Assembly (NCBI RefSeq): GCF_024586455.1
Contig: NC_065920.1
Coordinates: forward strand, 53,311,109-53,375,108
Reading direction: 5' to 3'
DNA from: Bactrocera neohumeralis
Taxonomy: Eukaryota; Arthropoda; Insecta; Diptera; Tephritidae
DNA: 64,000 bases
The notes beneath the pieces are model-generated. The model had not been told where the DNA came from and did not search any database. It saw nothing but the letters and a program-made list of their open reading frames with translations. Shown here piece by piece: positions 22,990-34,454 of the stretch (position 1 is the first letter of the stretch; every line of letters starts with the position of its first letter). The translations under genes and the position numbers were made by a program.

Positions 22990-23235
22990 AAGCCTTTTTA
23001 TGGAAAACTTTTTTATTTCACCAGATATTTTCACAAAATTTGACATTGATTACTGTTCAAGGCAATGCTAAAATCGCCGAATATATTGTTGATATCGGAC
23101 ACCTTTATCGTACAGCTGCCATACAAACTGACCGATCGAAATCAAGAAAAAACTTTTTAAAACTTTTATAAAAAAAATGAACGTTAATGGTATTATAGCA
23201 ACGGTACTACCGAAGTTAACGTTTTTTCTTGTAAT
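22990..23235 (-). mobile_element. fragment of a dispersed non-coding repeat
   Basis: The right end reads, reversed, ACAAGAAAAAACGTTAACTTCGG, which matches the left end of the repeat in the glycosyltransferase intron (31715: ACAAGAAAAACCGTTAACTT). Both contain CGATCG and ATGGCAGCT-type blocks. Confidence 0.6.
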
Positions 23236-24615
23236 TATTTAAAAAAAAAATTATTCAAACTATCAGATCCGCAATTATATTGGAGATTATCGATAACTCG
23301 ATAATATAATCACGACTAAGCCAAAGAACTCAATAAATTGAATGGTAAATTTGTGTTTTTTATTTATGAACCGTCCGAACTTTACAATTGAAAACCGAGC
23401 CTTGAAAAAAGTACAAATAAATTGAGAGATCTGCGCAAAATATAAACGGTTGTACCATATACCTATCTGTATATATGTACATATGTATGTATGGTAGTTT
23501 ATCATTTGTTAAAATTGAGTTTACGGGAGTCACTGTCCATGACGCATTCAAATTACATGTAAACGACCAGCATTTGAGTGTTTATTTGCACAGATTTATT
23601 CAACATTACGCAGTACCAATTATTTTTTTAGGTTAAAACTTGAAATATTCTCGCATACGACGAGATGCTGTTGGAGCGCTTAAATGTTTACATGAAGTTT
23701 TCAACGGAATTTTACATCCTTCATTTCTTATTTTTATTTTTTTTTATTTTTATTTTTTAATAAAATCTTTTTATTAACATTTTTATCTCTTTATTTTTGC
23801 CAACTCTGCAATCAGCGCTGTCGTTTTCTGCTTAAATATGACTAATTGATGCCAATGCTCTTTGTTTGGTATTTCATTTGTTTGCTGATTCTTGTAGCCG
23901 GTTTCAAATATGCCGAATTCTTTCCACTTGTGCTTTGCATGTTTCACACTTTCTTTGATTTCTACCTGCCGTTTTCGTTCTGCTATTTATACATATGTAC
24001 ATATATGAACACCCTTTGGTTACCTGGAAATATTCGTGAAAATTTTACAAATACATACATACATAGATATTGCGGTTGCAGTTATGTGCAAATCAGTTGG
24101 TTCTGGAGAGAATTGTAATTATCTGTTTAATTTAATCTTCCATACATATGTACATATAATATTTACATGTTAATGATTATCGCTGAAGGCGGGAACAGCG
24201 AAGTCAATTTGCCGATTGAGGTTATGTGGTATTTGTTTTTACTGCGGTATATTCGTTTTTGGGTAATAAATTAAATCTTTAGTTAAGATATTTCAATAAA
24301 AATTAAAAAAGTACAAATACAGATGTTAATAATTTCATTTACAGTTTGCCTCTGGTTATTTAACTGGCTGGCTGTGAAGCAGGGTTGCGAATTTTCCAGT
24401 TCAATTTTTCAAAATGCAAAATTCAGAATTTAATTAAAAATAAAAAAATTTACTAAATTCAGAATTTTGATAAAATTTTAAATATTTAATAAAGTAATTA
24501 AATTAGTATAATGTATAAAATGTACATTTTATGATAAGCTTGACTGCGTATTTGCGTGAAATATAACACAGTGAAATAAAACAATATCTATTCGTTATGA
24601 AATCAACTACTTTTG
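23236..24615. other. intergenic / 3' flank of the Myb-SANT gene
   Basis: AT-rich, with ATGTACATATG microsatellite-like clusters near 23474-23490 and 24147-24158. No gene is supported. Confidence 0.5.
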
Positions 24616-25846
24616 CTATCTTTTATTCATAACAAACTGCTGCAGAAGTTTTAGTTTTTCTTCTTCTATTTTTAGTTTTTCTTCTTTTATTTTTAGTTTT
24701 TTTTGTTCGATTTCCATCTGAAGATCTTGTTTTTCCACCAAATCCTGTATCTTAGTTTGTATATTCGCGTAGAACTTCGACCTTTCTTCTGCTCTTTTTC
24801 TTTTTAGTTCGATTTTTTGTTCAAAATATCGTTCTCTAGCGCTTTTCTGATAATGGGCATATGGAGTAGCATTTGCTGCGTTCGGCTCTTGTGGATACAC
24901 TTCAGTTGGTGTGCACATGCTACGATTTAGTGCAGACCGACTCTGCCTAGAGGTACTTTGCATATCGTCGAGCATTTCTTCAAAATCAGTTGACTCTTTT
25001 AAGCACTGATTTACTGTTTAAAAATATAAAAAAGCGAATTCAATATAAGCAATACGTAATGAAAATTAAATTTGAACTAACCACTTGACTCAATCAATGC
25101 CGCTTGAGAATCTGTTCCAATGTTTATGGTGTGGTTGTTGGACACTAAGCAACTTTCGCCAAAAATGTCGTCCATTTCCGACTTGTATGGTATTGTTCCA
25201 GTCTGCTTCTCATTATCTTCCGCTGTTTTATACGCGTTCAAAAGCGTTCGCAGTTTTGCTACAAGGGCAGCCGCATTCACCGTTGTATCCTCTATTTAAA
25301 AATATAAAAAAGCGAATTCAATATAAGCAATATGTAATGAAAATTAAATTTGAACTAACCACTTGACTCAATCAATGCCTCTTGACGATTTGTTCCTATG
25401 TTTATTGTGTGGTTGTTGGACACCAAGCAACTTTCGCCAAAAATTTCGTCCATTTCCGACATGTATGGCATTGTTCCAGTCTGCTTCTCATTATCTTTCG
25501 CTGTTTTATACGCGTTGAAAAGCGTTCGCATTTTTGCTACAAGGGCAGCCACATTCACCGTTGTATCCTGTGGAAACAAATGTAATAAATATTTACACAT
25601 TAACCTGAAAATATTCTTACCGTAAATCCTTGAAATATCATGTCCTTCAAGACGTTTTCATAGGCGAACTTTTTCTTGCGCACATGCATGAACTCATCCT
25701 TCCTCTCTTTGTAACACTTCAGGAATAGGAGCGTCTCGCCCTCTGTCCAAACTTTTCTTTTGCTGTAGATAAACCAAATAAATAATTATTTAGTTTGTAA
25801 AAAGTCTGTTTACAAATTTAAAAATTCAAACTTACCTTTTCTCCAT
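24616..25846 (-). CDS. Myb/SANT-like (trihelix) DNA-binding protein with duplicated exon
   Basis: I reconstruct five minus-strand exons: 25846-25836, 25762-25621, 25567-25360 (A), 25291-25082 (B) and 25013-24616. All joins are in frame and flanked by GT-AG (donors GTAAGT, GTAAGA, GTTAGT, GTTAGT), giving 322 residues. Exon 2 encodes KRKVWTEGETLLFLKCYKER, the start of a Myb/SANT-like domain. Exon A supplies the third helix (VAALVAKMRTLFNAY) and NEKQTGT. B is a near copy of A (10 differences in 69 residues). The last ~75 residues form a highly charged coiled coil (Glu/Lys, IKEEKLKIEEEKLKL). Likely a nuclear DNA-binding protein; such proteins are sometimes co-opted from transposons, but no transposon ends are visible here. 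Including both A and B needs the AATAG acceptor for B; skipping B also keeps the frame (252 residues). The function is unknown. Oriented away from Pol32. Confidence 0.8.
25014..25569 (-). repeat. 278-bp tandem duplication of one exon plus its downstream intron
   Basis: Unit 1 (25292-25569) and unit 2 (25014-25291) each hold an exon and a 68-bp intron. The introns are nearly identical, sharing AAAAAAGCGAATTCAATATA. The duplication carried the acceptor of the original next exon (TTTAAACAG) in front of the new copy (TTTAAATAG). This explains why tandem splicing keeps the frame. Confidence 0.85.
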
Positions 25847-27155
25847 AGACGTGTTTTATTCGACCAGCAAATTAAGCTATTAGTTGATTTTGTATGGAAT
25901 ACTTAGCCAACATAAATATGTTGGCTTGTCATAAGCTGTCATAGCTTGTATATTGAACTAGAGACATTGCCAGTTCATCGCTTTTTTTCATTCACAATAG
26001 CTAGGTTTTTTCCAAAAAAAAAAAAGTAGTTGGCAATAGCGAGAAATCTCATTTTGACAGATGAAAATGTAAACAAACCAAAATTACAGATTTTTTGGAA
26101 GAGTATTGAGTTAACATTAAGACAAATATGAACATTTGTTTGCATTTTTTTGTATTCTAGAACTCAAATAAATAAAATAAATATATTTGTATAGTATATT
26201 AATATTCCGTTTACAAATTTGAAATTTGAAACTAAATTGTATATCAGCTGATTGCTCTTGTCCGCATTGCCAACATAATTTATATTTAAGCGAAAATGTG
26301 AATAAGCTAAGTGCGTTTTATTTGCTATTAGCTATTATCTTGTGATTGTCAAATAAAAAAATACAAAAGATTTTTAATTTAAATAAATTTTCTCCTAGCA
26401 CAACATTTTGTTTAAGGCCAAAAAATATTTTTCTACAAAAAAATTTAGTGAAAATTTAAGCGTTATATAAAACCTTGATTTAAAACGAAGGTGATGTCCA
26501 TCTCTTTAACAATTTTTTGTATATTTGGAACCATACACCATGTGACTTCTTCTAATTTAATTTAAATTATTTTCATTTCTAGTGTTTTTAATTTGCATTT
26601 TCCATAGAATACGTATAGCTCAAATGTAAATTACATTTAGTTTCCAATTGTGTCAATAATTAGTAAATCACCTGTCCACATATTAAATATAAATGTTTTT
26701 GAAATGTTTTAAATTACTTCAAAACAAATAAACACTTATAGTACAAACATAGTAGTCTGCAAGCCAACAGAAGTCGCTTCCAAATGTTTCGGCAAGACTT
26801 AATTTAGTCAGTAGCTACAATTTGACTGAAGAAGCTTTGAATTTGGTAAAACATATTTAACATGAAAATTTTTTATATTACTTAACACAAATAAATCTTA
26901 TATAAGTTTGGATAAAACTTATAAAATTAAAGTTATTTAATATGTGTTACATTCCACACCGCCGCATTCACTTTGCATATCTTGCTGACGTAATCCACAC
27001 GTGGCTCACATTCCAATTTGACAGCTGCGCAGTTGTGAAATTCATTGTGAACGAGCATTTCTTATATTTTGTGCGCTCTTGCGAATTTGTAAATTTTGCC
27101 GGTCGTAATTCAAGTGAAAATTTGAGAATATATTAAAAAAATTAGAAGAGAAAAT
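25847..27155. promoter_or_regulatory. 1.3-kb region between divergent genes
   Basis: This lies between the start codons of the minus-strand Myb/SANT gene and plus-strand Pol32, so it must hold both promoters. I see no confident TATA, initiator or DRE site. AT-rich, with no open frame of note apart from a short one at 26942-27136 that probably lies in the Pol32 leader. Confidence 0.4.
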
Positions 27156-28550
27156 ATGTGTGCTGCTAAATTAGAGGAAGCGCTAAATGATTGTGTAATA
27201 AATTTCGACAAGCGTGTGTTGCTAACGGATTTAATAAATGAGTATCACATGCCAATGGATGAAATTAGTTCTACGCTAACAAAATATTTAAAGCAACAAG
27301 AAAAGGAAGGCACCAAATATGAAAAGCGGTTCGTAATCCATGGCCTTGAAAAGGAGGATGCCAATAAAGAGATATTTACTATCGTGAAAGGCGAAGAAAA
27401 GTTGAAGGAATGGTTAAGTAAATTAGAAGAGGCCGAGTCCGCCCTTTACTCTGTTGAAATAGCCGGTGGCGCAAAAGCGCCCGCTGAAGATTTAAAACCG
27501 GTAACATGGTTCGCTATCAAAATAGAAGACTTACAAACGCGTACGGGTGGCGCTAAACAAATCAATGGCCATGTAGAATCGACTAAAAATGAATCCGTCA
27601 AAGTGGAAAGTAAAATAGATGTTAAACCGGCGAAGGGAATTGCGAGCGCATTTGCAAAAACTAAACAAAGCAATACTTCAGATAGTAGCTCTGCTACAGA
27701 TGCTAAAAATAAAGATGCTGGCACGTCTAAAACTAAAGCAGCAGCAAAAGATAAAACATCACCACAAGATAAAGCAAAAAGCGAATTAGATGCTGGCAAA
27801 AAGTCACCACAGAAAACAATCGAACAGAAAAAAATTTCACCAAAAGACAAAAAAGCCGCAGCGGCAGCTAGTGGACAAAAAGGTATCGGCAACTTTTTTG
27901 CGCCCAAAGGAAAACCAGCTGCGGAAACTACGAGTAAAGCGGCTGCTGGTGTCATCCGTCAAAAGTCGCCCAAAAAATTAAATGATTTCTTTAAAAAGCA
28001 AACTGACAGCAAAGAAACAGCCAAAAAAGAAGTTGATAAAGCCAACACTTCAGCACAATTGTTCGACGATGAAGATGAAGGTGAGCAAAAGGAGGACAGT
28101 AAAATGGAAGAGGACGAAGAAGCACCAGTTGAAGTGCACGTCGAATCATCGGATGAGGAAGAAGAGATCAATAAGTTGCGACGCAAAGTCATAGAAACCG
28201 AGAAGGCAGAAGCAGCTACAAGCAGTCGCAAACGTTTGCGTATCGAAGATTCAGATGATGAAGATGATGATGTGAAAGAAGAAGAACAACCACAGCCAAA
28301 GCAAGGCAAAATTGATACAGAAGAAGTAACTGAAATAGCTGATACACCGCCAAAATCCGAAACATACTTGGATGAGGATGGTTTTGTAATTACGATTAAG
28401 TCGAAAACGCATGCGAAGCCAGCAGCTGCACGTCAAAAGACACCCAAGAAGACAAGCCCAAAGAAAAGCCCGAAAGAAAGCAAATCCAAGCCAACGCCAG
28501 CTGCCAAAACGAAGCAGGGCAACATCATGAATTTCTTTAAAAAGAAGTAG
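27156..28550 (+). CDS. Pol32: DNA polymerase delta subunit 3 (Pol32/POLD3)
   Basis: The uninterrupted 464-residue frame begins in an A-rich start context. Residues 10-115 form the conserved N-terminal domain that in this family contacts the second polymerase delta subunit (VINFDKRVLLTDLINEYHMP; FTIVKGEEKLKEWL). The rest is a Lys/Ser/Ala- and acid-rich, probably disordered tail with SPKK-type repeats. The C-terminus carries a canonical PCNA-binding PIP box, QGNIMNFF (454-461), as expected for POLD3. A second perfect PIP-type motif, QKGIGNFF, is at 241-248, and a degenerate one, KKLNDFFKK, is around 273-281. The latter also resembles the FF-type REV1-interacting motif. The protein should act in the nucleus in replicative and repair synthesis. 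A polyadenylation signal AATAAA is at 28611-28616. The family assignment rests on the N-terminal pattern plus the terminal PIP box. Single exon. Confidence 0.9.
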   Translation: MCAAKLEEALNDCVINFDKRVLLTDLINEYHMPMDEISSTLTKYLKQQEKEGTKYEKRFVIHGLEKEDANKEIFTIVKGEEKLKEWLSKLEEAESALYSVEIAGGAKAPAEDLKPVTWFAIKIEDLQTRTGGAKQINGHVESTKNESVKVESKIDVKPAKGIASAFAKTKQSNTSDSSSATDAKNKDAGTSKTKAAAKDKTSPQDKAKSELDAGKKSPQKTIEQKKISPKDKKAAAAASGQKGIGNFFAPKGKPAAETTSKAAAGVIRQKSPKKLNDFFKKQTDSKETAKKEVDKANTSAQLFDDEDEGEQKEDSKMEEDEEAPVEVHVESSDEEEEINKLRRKVIETEKAEAATSSRKRLRIEDSDDEDDDVKEEEQPQPKQGKIDTEEVTEIADTPPKSETYLDEDGFVITIKSKTHAKPAAARQKTPKKTSPKKSPKESKSKPTPAAKTKQGNIMNFFKKK

Positions 28551-28912
28551 TTGTTGAGAATTTAATAATTAATCTGTAATTATAAAATTTTTAGAATATA
28601 ATCTTTATGGAATAAATTTCGTTTATAAAAGAAAATTGTTATTTCTTTATTGTTGTTTTATGCATAAAATATAAAATGAAGCTCACAAACTAGTTTGTCT
28701 GTCGGCAATCGATAATTTTACCCCATAAATATTAGCTGTTTATTATTAATTTAAAAGTGTTAACGTAATATATTTTAAATTTTACAGGTGTACTTTATTA
28801 TAGCAAAACCTTTATACATTACATACGCTAGCAAGCAGCTGAAAACTTGCTTTCTTCCTACACATTACACGTAACTACTAGTCCTCCACTGCCGCACTAA
28901 ACACACACAAAA

Positions 28913-31900
28913 ATGGTGCGCTTCGAGCCCTTAGGTCAGAAAATGTTCACACGCCGTAATTGGTTGCTGCGCTGCAGCATATTGATCAATATACTGGTCA
29001 TACTCTACATATGCAGTCATGTTATGATTGGCAATGGCACCGGTTTTAACGGCAGCAACACATTCTTCATACAGGAACGCGGCGTGGACACAGCGAATAG
29101 CGTAAGCACTCTCATATGAAACCATATATGGATTTGAAAAAATAATTATTGCGGTTTTCAATTACAGGCACAACTAATAGGTGACAAAATACAGCCGCCC
29201 CCGCCACCGCCACCTGCATCAAACGATCTATCACTATCCCCCAACGATTCCGGTGGCGTTGCGGCGGCGGCTCCTGCTACAGCTGCTGATACTGCTGCAG
29301 CGCCCACACAAAATCAAGCCGGTAGCGCTGTGGCGGGGAATATTGGTGGCGTTGCTCCCATAGTAGACCCCGCTGTATACACAAATAATACTGTAAATGA
29401 TGGCGATGCCGCAGTCGCTGAAGAAAAAGATCCAGAAGTACGGCTGGAAACGCTCTTAAACTGTTACGATCGCGACTTCAAGCCTGAGGTCTTGCAACGT
29501 GGCGATTTCTGGGTTCTCAAGAATTACGTGCGCGCCGATCATGGTCCGCTCAAGTGCTCCGAATCGATCACTTATACAACACATGCGGATTATACATTTT
29601 TAGATAATCTCATACCGCTGCTGGAGCGGTGAGTCCATCTTAAATATTTTGTGTATTGTATCAAGCACTAATTTCACCTTTTTTTATATAGTTGGAATGC
29701 GCCCGTCAGCATTGCGATGCACACACCGGGCACTGACTATCAACCGACCATTGATGCCATTAAGTACCTGCGTGAATGTCTGCCAGAAAGTCCGTTGGTG
29801 CGCACTTTTACCACATTTCATCTCTACTTCAGCACGAAACACATACCCAAACAGGTGGCGAAGCAGTCAGAAGTACTGAAGACGCCCTATAATTGCACGT
29901 TGCCGCCACCCTATTTCAATATCAGTTCCGGCCATTTATATAAGTCACAAAAGAAATTATTATATCCGGTGAATGTGGGTCGTAATATTGCGCGCGATGC
30001 TGCCTTAACACATTTCATATTAGCCTCAGATATTGAATTGTATCCAAATCCCGGTTTGGTGAAGAAATTTCTCGAAATGATTGCGCGCAACGACGCGTAT
30101 CTGCAACGCAAATCGCCGAGGTATATGCAACTAAATATTTTACCATTCTTCACTGCTATATTTTCCATTGCTTACAGAGTTTTTCCGCTCTCCATCTTCG
30201 AGGTGGAGGCGAATGCAACAGTGCCACGCGACAAAACGGAGTTGCAAGAATATTTGCGCACCGGCAAAGCGATACCCTTCCATAAGCGCGTGTGCGCCAG
30301 TTGTCATGGTGTGCCACAGTCCAAGGAGTGGATGGCCGCAAATGAAACCGATGAGCTGAGCGTTTTCCACATAGGCAAGCGTACGGGCTATTTCCGGCAT
30401 TGGGAGCCCATCTATATTGGCACACATGCCGATCCTCACTACGACGAGCGACTGAGCTGGGAGGGCAAAAGTGATAAGATGACGCAGGTAAGGCGAACTT
30501 TGTAATTTAAAAATAATAAAAGCAAATTAAAAATTTGTTTAATTGAAAATAGTAAAAAAATTGTTAAATCGAAAAATAATTATAACTTAAAAAATAACAA
30601 AATTTCAATAAACAAATAAAAATAAAAAAATTTAAATTAAAATTAATTAGAAAAAAATTACAACAAATTAAAAAAAAAATTTCAAACATCAATAACAAAT
30701 TTTTAATAATTTAAAAAAAAAAATTGAAAAATTGAAAAAAATTAAACAAAATAAAATTTTTTAATTTTAATAAATCAAAGAAAGCGGGAAAAATAAGAAG
30801 TGCAGCAAATATTGTTATTAAACAAAATAAATAATTAATAAAAATTTAATTATAATAATTAATAAATTTGATCATAATAATTGAAAAACAATAGTATTTA
30901 AAAAAAAGATATAAATTAAAAAAAATTAAATATAATTAAAAAATTACAACAAAAAATTTGTAAACATCGACAATTTTTTTTTTAATAAATTAAAAGTAAA
31001 TTTTAACGAATTTTATTATTTTTTTTAATGTAATAAAATTGAAAAAAGTATTTAAAAAAAGTTTTATATTAAAAAAAGAGAAAAAAATTAAAAATTTAAA
31101 AACAGAAAAAAAGTTTAAGACTATTAAACAAGTTAAAAAAATTGTAAGCTTCAAAGAAAAAAAACATAGGTACATACATACATACATACATACATACAAG
31201 TGAAGCTAATAAAAGCGTATTAAAAATTTTAATATATTAAAAAGAATTTAAAAGGATTTTAAAACAAAATAGAAAAAACTAAATAAATTTGAAAAAAGTT
31301 GAAATGTAAGTAAAAAACTTAAAAAGCAATAAATATTAAAAAGAATTAAAATAAAATAAAAATTAAACATTAAAAAAGACTTTTTATAAATTAAATAAAA
31401 TGTTTAAATTTTAAAAAAAGAAGTGCAGCAAATGTAAAAAATAAAAATTTAATATACATAACTAAATTTGAAAATTATCTAAAAAAAAAAGACGGTATTA
31501 TTTTCTTTAAAGTTTAAAAAAAAAATTTGAAAAAAGTAATTAAGAAAAAGTAGAAAAAAAAATAAAATAAACAAAATTTGTAATGTAAATAATACAATAA
31601 AATAAAATTGAAACCATTGAAAAATAGTAATTTAAAAACATTAAAAACAAATTAAAGAAGAATTAAAAAAAAATTAAAAGAATTAAATTGATAAAAAAAA
31701 TTTAAATAAAAACAAGAAAAACCGTTAACTTCGGCTGCACCGCAGCTAATATACCCTTCACAGGTGCATTTCTTTTAGTAACTATGTGTTCAGTTTATAT
31801 GGAAGCTATATGCTATAGTAATCCGATCTGAACAATTTTTTCAGAGATTATATTATTACCTTAAGCAGTAATCCATGTAAAATTTCGTGAAGGTACTACC

Positions 31901-32814
31901 ATGTCAAATGCAAAAGTTTTACATACAAGAACTTTTTTCCGATCGTTCAGTTTGTATGGCAGCTATATGTTATAGTGAGCCGATATCGGCAATTTCCAGA
32001 CAAATGAGCAGCTTCCTTAGAAAATAATCTAAAATGATGTTTGTCAAATTTCAAAACGATTTCCATAAAGAACTTTTTTTCCGGTCGTTCAGTTTGTATG
32101 GCATATAATGATATAGTGAGCCGATATCGGCAGTTCCGACAAATGAGCAGCTTCTTGAAGAGAAAATGATGTTTGCAAAATTTCAAAAAGATTTCTTAAA
32201 AACTGAGGGACTAGTTCGTATATATACAGACAGACGGGTTTCCGACGCTTCCTTCTGGGTGTTACAAACTTCGTGACAAACTTAATATACCCTGTTCAGG
32301 GTATAAAAAAACAATATAATATAATTTACAAAAACAAAAAAAGCAAAGTAAATACTTTAAAATGAAATTTAAGAAAGCTTAAAAATTTGAAAAAGGAATC
32401 CAAAAACGGTATTATTTTCTTTAAGCTTAAAAAATATAAAAAAAAAACAATAAAATAAAATAATTTGATAAAATTTAAAATAAACAAAAACATAATTAAA
32501 ATTTTAAATATATAATAAAAAACATTAAAAACAGTTCAAAAAATTAAATAAAGTAAAAAAAGTTAAAAAATTAATTCAAAAAGAAAACAATTTATTTGAC
32601 TTCTTTTTCTTTACAGGGTTATGCGCTTTGCGTTTTAGACTATGAGTTCCATATACTAGATAATGCCTTCCTCGTGCACAAACCCGGCATTAAAGTGCTG
32701 CAAAAAGATAATCGTCGCGCCATGTTGGCGGGCAAAACGAATCAACTTATACGTAAAATTATCTATCCGGAATTGAAGATCATGTATGGTGTGCGCCAGG
32801 GCTGCGTTGTATAG
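28913..32814 (+). CDS. family-49 glycosyltransferase, B4GAT1-like (beta-1,4-glucuronyltransferase)
   Basis: Five exons join in frame: 28913-29101, 29168-29628, 29692-30120, 30178-30487 and 32617-32814, giving 528 residues. A short cytoplasmic N-terminus is followed by one membrane segment (about residues 17-38, WLLRCSILINILVILYICSH), so it is a Golgi type II protein. A Pro/Ala-rich stem runs to about 145. The GT49 domain then follows, with LKNYVRADHGPLKCSESITY, WNAPVSIAMHTPG, VGRNIARDAA and ILASDIELYP. D320-I-E322 lies where the metal-binding D-x-D is expected. Also present are RVFPLSIFEVEA, WEPIYIGTHADPHYDERL, VLDYEFHILDNAFLVHKPG and a C-terminal RQGCVV. In mammals B4GAT1 primes the LARGE glycan on dystroglycan; the insect substrate is inferred at best. 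The start is 363 bp after Pol32. The 57-nt intron 3 is a multiple of three and open. The last intron (30488-32616) is 2.1 kb, AT-rich and holds a mobile repeat. Confidence 0.88.
30488..32616 (+). other. last intron of the GT49 gene, A-rich
   Basis: The donor is CAG|GTAAGG and the acceptor TTTCTTTACAG|GG. The sequence is almost entirely A/T, with A strongly favoured on the coding strand except in the embedded repeat. A (CATA)n tract is at 31171-31198. Confidence 0.8.
31715..32313 (+). mobile_element. dispersed non-coding repeat inside the intron
   Basis: It starts CAAGAAAAACCGTTAACTTC and ends TATACCCTGTTCAGGGTATA (an inverted repeat, 32287-32306). It contains internally repeated CAGTTTGTATGG / TATAGTGAGCCGATATCGGC blocks (about 31945-32000 and 32085-32135). 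It has far more G+C than the surrounding intron. A reversed fragment lies at 22990-23235. Class unknown and no ORF. Confidence 0.7.
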
Positions 32815-34454
32815 TAACTAATAAATTGGCAAAAAAGTTGAAAAACTTTTTTAAGCTATAATAAGCATGGAATTAAAAGACTACTACTACAATTCAAAAT
32901 ACTACTTTTTTAAGACGTAGCGCACTGCTGCAGCGAAACATTAACGATATGCTGTTGACGGAAGTGTATATGTATGTAAAATATATATACCGTTATATTA
33001 AATTATTTGCCAGCAAATGCATAGTTGCAATTATGTCTAGTAATTACTAACTAATAGCGTCGATTTGAGCCAACACGCACTGTAAATGATTTTATAGTAG
33101 TTTGATTTTAATTTTTATTTCGTTTCTTTAGTTTAAAAATGCAAAGAATAATCTCAAACATATTTTTGTAACGTAACTGTAGCTATTAATTAAAAATTGT
33201 CACAAAATTAAAATATATAAGCGGATGATATTATAACAAAAAAAAAAAAAAATACTGTAAAAAGTGTAAGTTCGAAAATATGTATATTTTTTTTGTGAGT
33301 CAATTTAAAAAGAAAAATTCATATGTTGAAGTTCGAAAAAATATTTTGTTTGTGAGTAAATTAAAAAAAAATTGAAAGTTCGAAAAAATATTTTGTTTGT
33401 GAGTAAATTAAAAAAAAAATTCGAAAGTTCGAAAAAATATAATATTTTATTTGTGAGTAAATTAAAAAAAAATTGTAAAATTTGAACATTCGAAAGAAAT
33501 TTCTTTTTTTTGGAAAAATAATTGAGAAAAAATATCGTAAAGTTTGTAAGCTCGAAAATTTTATTTTGTGAAAGATGCCGCTACATATTTTTAAAATATG
33601 TTTGCGAAAATAAGTGATTTGAAGCAAAATAAAAAAAAAATCGAAAATGCATTCAAAAACATTAGATTAGTGAAAGAAACTTAGATATTTTTGTATTGTT
33701 AATTAATTACTAGTAAGTTTAATGAATATATACAGCAAAAACAAAAAAAAAATAAACGCGTTGAAATTGAAACGCGTGAAATAGTCACACACAAAAGAAT
33801 TTGAAAAATGTGAAGCATAGTTTTAAGCGCCAAAAATTAAATTTGTTAAACACTTTAAGTGTACACAAAGCACACACACGCGCTTACATAACAATCAATA
33901 TGTACATGTACTTTCGTATTTTCGCAAAAATTTATGTACATTGTTGTTGTGTTAATTAAAATAAGACAAAATTAAATAATTTTTTTAATAATTTTGAATT
34001 TGGTACATTTTAGCTCGTTCACTAATACTTTCGGGTTTAAATTGTTTAATTGGCTTCTTATTTGTAGTGTATATAGCAATTGCAAGCAAAATCTTTTTAA
34101 AATTAGTTTTTAATTTTGCTTTTTAATTAAATTTTTCTTTAATTTAAATTTTTTTTGTTTTTTTAATTTTAATTTTTTTTTTAATTTTTATTTCGCCTCT
34201 TAACGATAAATTCTATACGCCTTCATTTTAAACAGAAAATAATTTGCCTTGTTTTAAAATTTCTGAAAAGTGCTGAAATGCTATACCAACCAGCCGTCTT
34301 CGAATCGCCAAATTTGTCCGACTCGCTCGATTTGAACTACACTTTTGAGTGAAAAAACTAAATTTAAAAGTAAAAAAATAATACAGCTGAACTTAATAGT
34401 AAGGAACTCTGTAAAACCCTCATTAAAGCAGTAAATTTCAAAATTTCAATTTAT
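32815..34454. other. 3' UTR and downstream flank of the GT49 gene
   Basis: AT-rich. 33282-33480 contains three or four imperfect copies of a ~65-bp unit (GTTCGAAAAAATATTTTGTT and TGTGAGTAAATTAAAAAAAA). The polyadenylation site was not fixed, as several AATAAA words occur. Confidence 0.45.

Noticed and set aside
27446..28309. Minus-strand frames of 169 and 116 codons
   Set aside because: Antisense shadows of Pol32; the Ala/Ser- and Leu-rich text mirrors its Lys/Glu/Ala tail.
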